Positions 6,923 through 13,904 of a DNA stretch of 64,000 bases are shown here, piece after piece. Source of the DNA: Myxococcales bacterium (lineage in GTDB: Bacteria; Myxococcota_A; Bradymonadia; UBA7976; UBA1532); the NCBI GenBank assembly GCA_020633555.1, contig JACKDL010000027.1:10054-74053 (forward strand), read 5' to 3'. Positions within the stretch are counted from its first letter, which is position 1. Each line of letters starts with the position of its first letter. The notes below the pieces were generated by a model. It was given only the letters and a program-made list of their open reading frames with translations, searched no databases and was not told where the DNA came from. The translations under genes were made by a program, and so were the position numbers.

Positions 6923-9900
6923 ATGAGGTGGCAGGACGGGATCTGGCTGGCGCTGGCCGCCGCGCTGGTCTTCGGGTGCGAGCAGCAGACCACGGCCGAA
7001 GGCGACGGCGGCGGCGCTGGCGGGGCGGTCGCAGACGGTGGGGGCGGGGCGCCGGGTGACGGCGCCGTGGACGGCCCCGACGGGGGCCCGGATCCCGACG
7101 ACGGCGTGCCCCGGGACCGCGGGGTGGTTCCCGACATGCGGGGCCCCGACATGGCCGTGCCCCCGGTCGAGAGCTGCCAGGACGCCTGCGACCGCTACTC
7201 GGCGTGCGAGCGGCTGGACGTCTGGGGCGACGAGGGCGCCTGCCTGGCGGCCTGCGAGCGCTCAGCCCAGCGCAACGACCTTTCCGGGTGGTTCGCCTGC
7301 GTGCAGCAAGAGGCCTGCGGGCTCATTCAGCTCTGTCGCCTGCCGGCGCCGGCGGCGCTCTCGTGCGCCGAGGCCTGCGCCGCGGCCGAGGGCTGTGGCG
7401 TCGACCTGCCCTTCGCCGACTGCGAAGCTGAGTGCCAGGCCCTGGAGGCGGGGCCTGCGCTGCGGGCCTGCGCCGAGTCCCTGGTCGGGGCCTGCGACGC
7501 CGCCGGGTTCCGCGCCTGCCTGGCGCAGGACGTGTTCCCCACCTGTGGCGCCCGCTGCGAGCGCACCGTGGCCTGCAACCTGGAGCGGGCCGAGACCTGC
7601 CTGACCGACTGCCTGGCCACCGCGGCCGACGCCGATCCGCTGCGCCGGGTGCGCCACCGCGAGGCCAACCAGTGCGTGGGCCTGGCCGGCATGAACTGCG
7701 AGCGGGTCAACGCCTGCCTGACCCCCGACGCGCCGCCGCTGGCCAACGAGGCCGAGGCGTGCCGCCTGTATCGGGGCTGCGGCTTCGAGGACTTCTTCCC
7801 CTGCGATGAGATCATCGACGCCTTCTTCGGCGGCCAGGCCCCGCCCGGCTTCCTGGAGTGCGTGGTGCAGCAGCTCCAGGTCTGCCCCGAGGACCCCTTC
7901 TTCCTGCTGGAGCGGTGCGCCAACGGTGGCGGCCCCGTGGGGCCCACGTGCCTCGACCTGTGCAACGACCTGGCCACCTGCGGGGCCCTGCCCGAGGGGT
8001 TCGACGACGCCTTCGCCTGCAACCAGTCTTGCAACGAAGAGCGCGCGGGCACCGCTGAGCAGCGTGCCCGCGCCGAGGCGCGGGTGGCCTGCGGTCGGGC
8101 GGCGAGCTGTGGCGACCTGGCGGCCTGCCTCGAAGCCGCCGATCCGGCAAACGCGTGCGCCGATCTGTGCGACGCCCTGGCGGGCTGCGACGCCGCCCCC
8201 GCCGACTGCGAAGCCCGCTGCCAGGCCGAGGCCTTCCGCGACCGCTGGCAGGCGGCCTTCGCCTGCCGGGCCGAGGCCGGGGTGGCCTGCGAGGCCGTCG
8301 CTGCGTGCGCGCCGGGGGCGCCCCTGGGCTGCGACGCCTTCTGCGAACGCCGCCTGATCTGTGGCCGCGGCGGGCTCGACCGGGCGGGCTGCCTGGGTGA
8401 CTGCGACAACGCCGACTTCGCCGATCCCGCCCGGCAGCGCGAGCGCCTGGCCTGCGTCCTCACCGCGCCCCTGTGCGACGACGTGGTGCGCGGGCACGCG
8501 GTGGACGTCTGCCTCAGCGCGCCCGAGGTGGGGGGCCGGGCCTGCCTGGGCGCCTGCCGGTTGGCCAACGCGTGCCAGGACGAGGCCGACGTCATCGACT
8601 GCCTGGACGCCTGCGGCGATGGGCGCCTGGGCACGGGGCCCACGGTGGCCTACCTGGCGGGCCAGACCTGCTTCGCCTCCGACCCCAACGGGGACTGCGC
8701 GGCGCTGGGCGATTGCCCCCCCGCCGGGCCGGCCGACTGTGCGGCCTGGTGCGATGCCCAGGTGGCCTGCGGCCTGCCGCGGCCCGACTGCGAGGCCCGC
8801 TGCGCCGCCGATCCGCTGGCCACCCTTCGGGCGCACACCCAGGGCGCCTGCCTGGCGGACGCCGACGGGGACTGCGGCGCCGTGCGCGCCTGCGTGACCG
8901 GCGGGGTCGACGACCGGGTGGACACCAGCCAGGCCAACTTCTGCCGGCTGTATCAGCGCTGCGGGGCCCGGCTGGAGCTGCCCTGCGAAGACTTCTACAA
9001 CATCGCCCGGCAGGAGGGCGGGGACGGCGACGCGGTGGTGGCCTGCATGATCCGCAGCCTGGAGGCCGGGTGCCCCGAGTTCGAGTGGGACCTGTTCGAG
9101 CAGTGCATCGAGCAGGGGCGGGGGGTGGATCCCCGGCGGGCCCGCTGCGACGCCCTGTGTGACCTGCGTGGACTCTGCGAGGGCCTGGGCCCCGACGCCG
9201 ATCTGCGCGCCTGCAAGACCCGGTGCGCCCTGGACTTCGGCCCGAACGGCGCCCCCGAGGCCCAGGTGCGGCGGGCCGAGGCCGCACTGGCCTGCGACGA
9301 CGCCTGGACCTGCGCCGAGCTGAACACCTGCGTGGCCGAGAGCGCCCCCGAGACCCAGTGCCAGCGCTTCTGCGACGCCCGGCTGGCCTGCGGCGCCGAC
9401 CTGGACCGGGCCGAGTGCCTGGCCGCCTGTGGCGCCCGCTTCGACTACGACCGGGCCACCGCCTGGCGGGGCTGCGTGCGGCAGGCGGGCGAGGACTGTG
9501 CCGCCGTCGCTGCGTGCCGGCCCCCGCCCGCCCCCGACTGCAGCGACTGGTGCGCCACCGGGCGTCGCTGCGGTCTGGTGGGCGACGACTGCGAGCGCGC
9601 CTGCGACGACGCGGACTTCGCCGATCGCAACGCGTTTGCGGTGCGCCAGGCGTGCGCTCGGCTGGACATGGCCTGCTTCGACAACGGGCGCGATCAGGCG
9701 GCCCTCGAGGCCTGCTATGTGGGTGATCCGCTGTCGGTCATCGGCACGAGCTGCCAGAGCTACTGCCGGGCGGTCACCGACTGCGATCCGCAGGCCGACC
9801 GGCCCTACGACCGCTGCGTCTTCGACTGCGTGGTGGGCTTCCAGGACGCCGAGGGCCTGGTGTTCGGCGCGGCCGCCCAGTGCTTCGCCCAGGTCGGCGC

Positions 9901-10762
9901 CCAGGCCCCCTGTGCCCCCTTGCAGGCTTGCCTGCCCGCCGAGCCCCCGGCGGTGGACTGCGCGGCCTTCTGCCAGGCCCAGGCCGGCTGCGGCTTCGAC
10001 GTGGAAGGGTGCCTGGCGGCCTGCCAGGCCGCGCCCGATCGGGACGCCGCGGGCTGCGTGGCCGAGGCCGCGCGCACCGGCGCTGGCTGCCGGGCGGTGG
10101 CCACCTGTGCTGGCGTGCCCCTGCCCGAGATCCCGTCGGCCTGCACCGCGCTCTGCCTGCGGCAGGCCGAGTGTGGGGCCCAGGGCGACCGGCTGCGCTG
10201 CGAGCTGGCCTGCCTGGACGCCGGTGACGCGGCGCCCATCCGGGCCGCCTGCGCCGAGATCACCGGCTGCGCCCAGCAGGTCGCCTGCGCGAACCTGCCG
10301 GCGGCCCTCGAGCCCGGCTGTGCGGCACCCTGCGCCGGCCTGGTGGCCTGTGGCGCCTACGTGGACGCCGCCGCCTGCCAGGCCGAGTGCACCGGCCTGT
10401 TGGCCAGCCCGGCGGCGCCGGCGCGGGCCGAGGCCTTGGCCTGCCTGGCGGGGGTCGGCGGCGCCGACGGCCCCTGCGGACCCGATGACGTGCGCGCCTG
10501 CTTCGATCCCTTCGGCAGCCTGTGCGCCGAGGCCTGCGGGCTCTTCCCGGGGTGCAACATCGACGTGGACGGCGACTGCGTGGCGTCGTGCCAGCAGGCG
10601 GCCGTCGAGGACCCCGGCTTTGACGTGGACAGCCTGCGCTGCATCATCGCGGCCCTGCGAAACAACTGCGATATCAATCGCTTGGAGGGATGCGTCGGCC
10701 AGCCGGTGGATCCTGATCCGCCGCCGATCCCCGAGCCCGTCCCGCCCCCCGACGCCGACTGA
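6923..10762 (+). CDS. Giant Cys-repeat lipoprotein
   Basis: 1279 residues from ATG 6923 (preceded by AAGGGAAG); the earlier ATG at 6863 would mask the signal MRWQDGIWLALAAALVFG with its lipobox Cys. A low-complexity Gly/Asp/Pro linker (about residues 25-75, ending PDMRGPDMAV) leads into a long array. I count 16 occurrences of Cys-x3-Cys-x5-Cys (for example CQDACDRYSAC, CADLCDALAGC, CAAWCDAQVAC) in modules of roughly 60-80 residues with further paired Cys, plus two variant modules starting CRLYxxCG. The very high Cys content implies heavy disulfide bonding outside the cell. No catalytic motif is seen; adhesion, surface coat or ligand binding are possible. It is divergent from the metal-receptor operon and ends 13 bases before an IS110 transposase stop. 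Confidence 0.85.
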   Translation: MRWQDGIWLALAAALVFGCEQQTTAEGDGGGAGGAVADGGGGAPGDGAVDGPDGGPDPDDGVPRDRGVVPDMRGPDMAVPPVESCQDACDRYSACERLDVWGDEGACLAACERSAQRNDLSGWFACVQQEACGLIQLCRLPAPAALSCAEACAAAEGCGVDLPFADCEAECQALEAGPALRACAESLVGACDAAGFRACLAQDVFPTCGARCERTVACNLERAETCLTDCLATAADADPLRRVRHREANQCVGLAGMNCERVNACLTPDAPPLANEAEACRLYRGCGFEDFFPCDEIIDAFFGGQAPPGFLECVVQQLQVCPEDPFFLLERCANGGGPVGPTCLDLCNDLATCGALPEGFDDAFACNQSCNEERAGTAEQRARAEARVACGRAASCGDLAACLEAADPANACADLCDALAGCDAAPADCEARCQAEAFRDRWQAAFACRAEAGVACEAVAACAPGAPLGCDAFCERRLICGRGGLDRAGCLGDCDNADFADPARQRERLACVLTAPLCDDVVRGHAVDVCLSAPEVGGRACLGACRLANACQDEADVIDCLDACGDGRLGTGPTVAYLAGQTCFASDPNGDCAALGDCPPAGPADCAAWCDAQVACGLPRPDCEARCAADPLATLRAHTQGACLADADGDCGAVRACVTGGVDDRVDTSQANFCRLYQRCGARLELPCEDFYNIARQEGGDGDAVVACMIRSLEAGCPEFEWDLFEQCIEQGRGVDPRRARCDALCDLRGLCEGLGPDADLRACKTRCALDFGPNGAPEAQVRRAEAALACDDAWTCAELNTCVAESAPETQCQRFCDARLACGADLDRAECLAACGARFDYDRATAWRGCVRQAGEDCAAVAACRPPPAPDCSDWCATGRRCGLVGDDCERACDDADFADRNAFAVRQACARLDMACFDNGRDQAALEACYVGDPLSVIGTSCQSYCRAVTDCDPQADRPYDRCVFDCVVGFQDAEGLVFGAAAQCFAQVGAQAPCAPLQACLPAEPPAVDCAAFCQAQAGCGFDVEGCLAACQAAPDRDAAGCVAEAARTGAGCRAVATCAGVPLPEIPSACTALCLRQAECGAQGDRLRCELACLDAGDAAPIRAACAEITGCAQQVACANLPAALEPGCAAPCAGLVACGAYVDAAACQAECTGLLASPAAPARAEALACLAGVGGADGPCGPDDVRACFDPFGSLCAEACGLFPGCNIDVDGDCVASCQQAAVEDPGFDVDSLRCIIAALRNNCDINRLEGCVGQPVDPDPPPIPEPVPPPDAD

Positions 10763-10799
10763 GCAACCGTCTTGATCAGGACGGGTGATGTGCGGTTGC
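10763..10799. repeat. 7-base inverted repeat after the lipoprotein stop
   Basis: GCAACCG (10763-10769) and CGGTTGC (10793-10799) form a perfect stem around a 23-base loop. It starts directly after the stop of the giant lipoprotein gene and spans the transposase stop codon. It could be an IS end structure or a weak terminator; no T tract follows on either strand. Confidence 0.35.
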
Positions 10800-11735
10800 C
10801 GGTGTGTCGGTGACCGCCCTGAGGGTCGTGTTGAGGTGGATGATGAGCTTCCGCATCACGGCCACCAGCGCGACCTTCTTCGGCTTCCCCTTGGCTACGA
10901 GCCGGGCGTAGAACGCGCGAAGGTGGTCGTTCCATCGGATCGCGGCGAGGGCGGCCATGTAGAGGGCACAGCGTGCCCTCGTCCTGCCTCCGATGATGAA
11001 ACGGTGGCCGGACCACCTGCCGCTCTCTCGCGTCATCGGCGCAACTCCGACCAGGGCCGCGATCTGGTTTCGGGGGAGCGTTCCGAGCTCCGGGACTTCC
11101 GCCATGAGGACGGCGGCACTGAGGAGCCCTACGCCCGCCACCGACGTCAGGGCCTCGAATCTCGGTGCCAGGAGTTCGCTCCGTGCACTGAGCTTCTCGA
11201 TCCGCTCTTCGAGCGCGGCTCGCTCCTGGAGCAGAACCTCAAGGACACGTTCGATGCTCCGCGCCACTACGGCCAGGTTGGCGGCGCGCAAGCGCTTCGT
11301 CTCGGCGTCGATGTGCGCCACGAGATGGTCACGACGATGGACCAGCTGTCGAAGCTCCTCGACATCGTCCTGTCGAGGCTGCCACGGCTCGTCACCGTCC
11401 ACCGCCACCTCGGCCATGTGCGCCAGCACAGAGGCGTCGATCGCGTCGGTCTTCGCGTACCGCCCGAGCGACTTCGCGAAGTGTCGAGCCCGTGCGGGCT
11501 GGAGCATGAAGACCTCGACGCCGGCGGCGAACAGGGCGTCGAGGACGACGCGCTCGTATCCGCCTGATGCTTCGAGCACGACCCGGCAGCTGCCGGCCGC
11601 CACAAGCTCCTGCGCGAGCGTCCCGAGCCCCGCCTCGGTGCGCTTCCACACCGGCTCGATCCCAGAGGCGCCCCGGCACGCCACATCCACCTTGTCCTTC
11701 GATACGTCGATCCCGACGAAGACTTCCGTTGCCAC
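10776..11735 (-). CDS. IS110 family transposase (DEDD)
   Basis: 319 residues from a GTG at 11735 with GGAGG 7 bases upstream; a longer in-frame start at 11777 has no such site. The N-terminal DEDD RuvC-like domain shows VGIDVSKDKVDVA (first Asp), LEASGGYE (Glu) and KTDAIDASVLA (Asp pair). A coiled region follows, then the C-terminal transposase_20 domain with SVAGVGLLSAAVLMAEVPEL, the helix-hairpin-helix part and TRESGRWSGHRFIIGG, which includes the conserved Ser. Length is normal and the frame is intact, so the protein may be active. IS110 transposases are now known to be guided by a bridge RNA encoded in the element's non-coding end. Confidence 0.95.
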   Translation of the reverse strand: MATEVFVGIDVSKDKVDVACRGASGIEPVWKRTEAGLGTLAQELVAAGSCRVVLEASGGYERVVLDALFAAGVEVFMLQPARARHFAKSLGRYAKTDAIDASVLAHMAEVAVDGDEPWQPRQDDVEELRQLVHRRDHLVAHIDAETKRLRAANLAVVARSIERVLEVLLQERAALEERIEKLSARSELLAPRFEALTSVAGVGLLSAAVLMAEVPELGTLPRNQIAALVGVAPMTRESGRWSGHRFIIGGRTRARCALYMAALAAIRWNDHLRAFYARLVAKGKPKKVALVAVMRKLIIHLNTTLRAVTDTPATAHHPS

Positions 11736-11984
11736 TGCGACCCTCCGGCGCGACGATGGTGATCGCCGAGAGGCCACGTCTGATGCTCACCCTTGTGCGT
11801 TCGAGCTCCGGCTCGCCGTGCTCCTTCAACCGTTCGAGCAATGACGTGGCCGTGCCGACGCGGGCCCGTTCTCAGTCACGGTCTGGAGCTACCACTCCGA
11901 CCAAGCGGCTACCGGGCTCCGCGTCGGCCTCAGCGACCTCAGCCTACCCCACCGGTCAAGACACAAGGGGCGGGCGTCGCCCCC
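11736..11984 (-). ncRNA. Candidate IS110 bridge RNA region
   Basis: About 250 bases upstream of the transposase have no convincing gene. In characterised IS110 elements (IS621) the non-coding end upstream of the transposase encodes a structured bridge RNA with two loops that base-pair with target and donor DNA. Position and length fit here. A TTGACC at 11957-11952 on the minus strand could be part of its promoter. I did not derive a fold, so the exact RNA ends are unknown. Confidence 0.4.
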
Positions 11985-12480
11985 TCAGCGCCCGGCCAAC
12001 TCGGCGCGGGTGGGGCGCCGCCCCAGGCTGATCAGCAGCGCCTCGACGCCCGCCTGATGCGGCCCCTCGGCCAGCCACGCCAGGGCTGCCTTCCTGCAGG
12101 CCCTCAGCCATCCAGTGGCGGGCCAGGGCCCGCAGCGGCATCGTGCGGGCAGGGCCTGGAAGCAGGCGGCTCCGCTTCCGCCGGATCGCCCGCCAGCGCC
12201 CGCGCCGCCACCGTCAGCCAGCGAGCCCGGGGCGCCCAATAGTCGTCGTCCAGACCGGCCAGCGCCCGCGCTGTCTCCAAGGTCACGCAGGCCCCGTCGG
12301 CGTCGCCGCGGTGGAGCTGGGCCACCGCCTGTGCCAGCACGGGCGCGGGGTGGTCGGGGCGTCGCGCCGGGCGTCCGCGAAGGACTCCGGCCGCCGAGCG
12401 CCACAGCCCCTGGGGCGGCCTCGTCCAGGCCGTCGTCGAAAGCCCCGTCCGGGGTGGGCCGAAGGTCACCGGGCGGGCCC
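11985..12480 (-). pseudogene. Frameshifted remnant of a gene of unknown function
   Basis: Protein-like sequence is spread over several minus frames. One frame gives VLAQAVAQLHRGDADGACVT and DDYWAPRARWLTVAARALAG (about 12350-12190). A second gives PLRALARHWMAEGLQEG (about 12138-12090). A third gives KAALAWLAEGPHQAGVEALL up to RRPTRAELAGR and a stop at 11985. A fourth frame upstream reads PTPDGAFDDGLDEAA (about 12455-12415). At least two, probably three, frame changes are needed to join them. The Ala/Leu-rich helical pattern suggests TPR-like repeats. It directly abuts the IS110 element, so decay after insertion is plausible; sequencing error in GC-rich DNA is the alternative. Confidence 0.6.
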
Positions 12481-12972
12481 GTTCAGTCGAACTCGAGGCC
12501 GCGGAAGCCCTTGCTCAGCTTGCGGCGCGGCGTCTCGGGATCGGGCTCGGGGGCGCCGTCGGGCTTCAGGCCGGGGCGGCACCGCCGGGGCAGGCCGCGG
12601 GGTCAGGGCAGCCGCCGCGGGGGTCGCGGGGTTGGCCCGGGGCGCAGGCGCGGGGGCGGCGCCGGTGCGGCGATCGGGCAGGCGCACCTCGCGGGGGCCC
12701 TCCAGATCCACGATCACCCGGCGGCCGTCCAGGGTGAACAGGCCCCACTCGGGGGCGATGTTCTGGCGCTTCAGCCAGGCGATCTGCTCTGGGAAGTCCA
12801 TGCTCGCCAGATCGGGCCCGGCGGCCTGGGCCGGAGTGCCCGTGGGCAGGCCCCGCTCCACCACGTACTCGCGGATCAGGTCGCGCAGCAGCACCACCAG
12901 CTCGTCGCGCGACCAGCTCCCGGTGGCCTGCTCCAGCGCCGTGTGCAGCGCCGCCCAGTCGTGTTCAGCCAA
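12466..12972 (-). CDS. Protein of unknown function, probable C-terminal frameshift
   Basis: 168 residues as read. The first 110 are protein-like (DWAALHTALEQATGSWSRDE, LRDLIREYVVERGLP, FPEQIAWLKRQNIAPEWGLF, GRRVIVDLEGPREVRLPDR), followed by an Ala/Pro linker. After the linker the frame becomes Arg/Pro-rich and implausible, whereas the neighbouring frame reads PDGAPEPDPETPRRKLSKGF and ends RGLEFD with a stop at 12483-12485. That ending resembles the C-terminus of the AAA ATPase at 15991-17583 (GFRNLELGDD). A one-base indel near 12570-12590 would restore it. It starts 12 bases after the pentapeptide-repeat gene, in the same operon. Family not recognised. Confidence 0.6.
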   Translation of the reverse strand: MAEHDWAALHTALEQATGSWSRDELVVLLRDLIREYVVERGLPTGTPAQAAGPDLASMDFPEQIAWLKRQNIAPEWGLFTLDGRRVIVDLEGPREVRLPDRRTGAAPAPAPRANPATPAAAALTPRPAPAVPPRPEARRRPRARSRDAAPQAEQGLPRPRVRLNGPAR

Positions 12973-12984
12973 GGTGCGTCCTCC

Positions 12985-13638
12985 TCACGATCCCGGCCGA
13001 ACGCAGTCGGCCCAGTCGGTGCGGGCGGTGGGGCAGTCGATGAGCACGGCGCCCGTCAGATCGGCGCCGGCGAAGCACGCGCCCGACAGATCGGTGCCCA
13101 CCAGCACCGCGCCGCGCAGATCGGCCCCGTAGAAGTTGGCGTGCTGCAGGTCACAGTGCAGCAGGAAGGCGCCTGCCAGGCGCACGCGCATCAGCGGGCT
13201 GCCGCCCATACGGGCGTGGCGGAAGCTCACGTCGATGAGCACCGCCCGCTCCAGGCCCATGTACCCGGTGTCGCCGGCCTCCACCGCCACGCTCCGCCAG
13301 CGGCTGCCGGTGAGATCGGCGCCCATGAAGCGGCAGTCGCTCAGCGTGGTGTGCCGCAGGCTCAGCCCGTGCGCCCGGCCGCGGCTCAGATCACAGGCCT
13401 CGACCCGCCCGCCTTCGATGGTCGCGCCGCCCAGGCGGGCGCCCGTGAGGTCGCAGCCCACCAGCTCGGTGCCGGCCAGGGAGGCCCCGCGCAGATCGGC
13501 CTCGGCCAGGCCGATGGAGCGCAGCGAGCCCCGCTCGAAGCGGGCGCCGGGCAGGGCCCGGCCGCGCAGATCCAGCTTCTCCAGGTGCGCCGTCAGGGGC
13601 GCACCGAGCTGGGCCAGGACCTCGTCGGGGGTGAGCAC
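12985..13638 (-). CDS. Pentapeptide-repeat protein
   Basis: 217 residues. After a short N-terminus (MLTPDEVLAQLGAPLTAHLE) nearly the whole protein is pentapeptide repeats of the A(D/N)LxG type: LDLRGRALPGARF, EADLRGASLAGTEL, CDLTGARLGGATI, GADLTGSRW, CDLQHANFYGADLRGAVL, DLSGACFAGADLTGAVL. Such proteins fold as a right-handed quadrilateral beta helix; known roles include DNA-gyrase mimicry and protein scaffolding, but most are uncharacterised. No signal peptide is seen, so it is probably cytoplasmic. It is followed 12 bases later by the unknown gene at 12466-12972, and it is divergent from the FHA operon. Confidence 0.9.
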   Translation of the reverse strand: MLTPDEVLAQLGAPLTAHLEKLDLRGRALPGARFERGSLRSIGLAEADLRGASLAGTELVGCDLTGARLGGATIEGGRVEACDLSRGRAHGLSLRHTTLSDCRFMGADLTGSRWRSVAVEAGDTGYMGLERAVLIDVSFRHARMGGSPLMRVRLAGAFLLHCDLQHANFYGADLRGAVLVGTDLSGACFAGADLTGAVLIDCPTARTDWADCVRPGS

Positions 13639-13734
13639 GCGCGTCGAAGCTCCGGGTCGGGGGGCCGCGGGCCCCAGGGCGGATCGGAGGGTAGAAGCCG
13701 GCGCCGGGGCCCGTCAACGCAGGGCATTGCGCAA

Positions 13735-13754
13735 GCCGCCACCCAGTTGGCGGC
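13735..13754. repeat. Inverted repeat between divergent operons
   Basis: GCCGCCA and TGGCGGC are perfect arms around CCCAGT. They lie in the 266-base gap (13639-13904) between the pentapeptide gene and the FHA gene, where an operator could serve either gene. The rest of the gap shows only an AT-richer patch around 13780-13790 (TTGATATAGT) that may hold a -10 element for the FHA operon. Confidence 0.4.
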
Positions 13755-13904
13755 ATCAAGTCCACAATCCGCGCACGGGTTGATATAGTCCAGCGCTCCC
13801 GATCCGAGCGGCGCCCCTCAGGGCGGGCCCGGCGCGGGATTCCTCCGGATCGCGAACGGTCGCTGGCGGGCCGCTTGGGCGCTGGCTTCCCGACGAGGAG
13901 TCGC

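Larger units (their letters stand above)
10763..11984 (-). mobile_element. IS110-family insertion element (ends approximate)
   Basis: The transposase gene plus about 250 bases of upstream non-coding DNA form the expected 1.2 kb IS110 layout. Family members lack terminal inverted repeats, so ends cannot be read directly. The right end must lie close to the transposase stop, because the lipoprotein gene ends at 10762. The left end is put before the remnant gene that stops at 11985. Both boundaries are estimates. Confidence 0.6.

Noticed and set aside
7262..8836. Minus-strand open frame of 524 codons over the Cys-repeat lipoprotein
   Set aside because: The Cys spacing pattern on the plus strand is regular and has a signal peptide; the minus frame has neither.
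10763..10799. Terminator for the giant lipoprotein gene
   Set aside because: The stem is only 7 bases with a long loop and no T tract, so it is listed as an inverted repeat instead.
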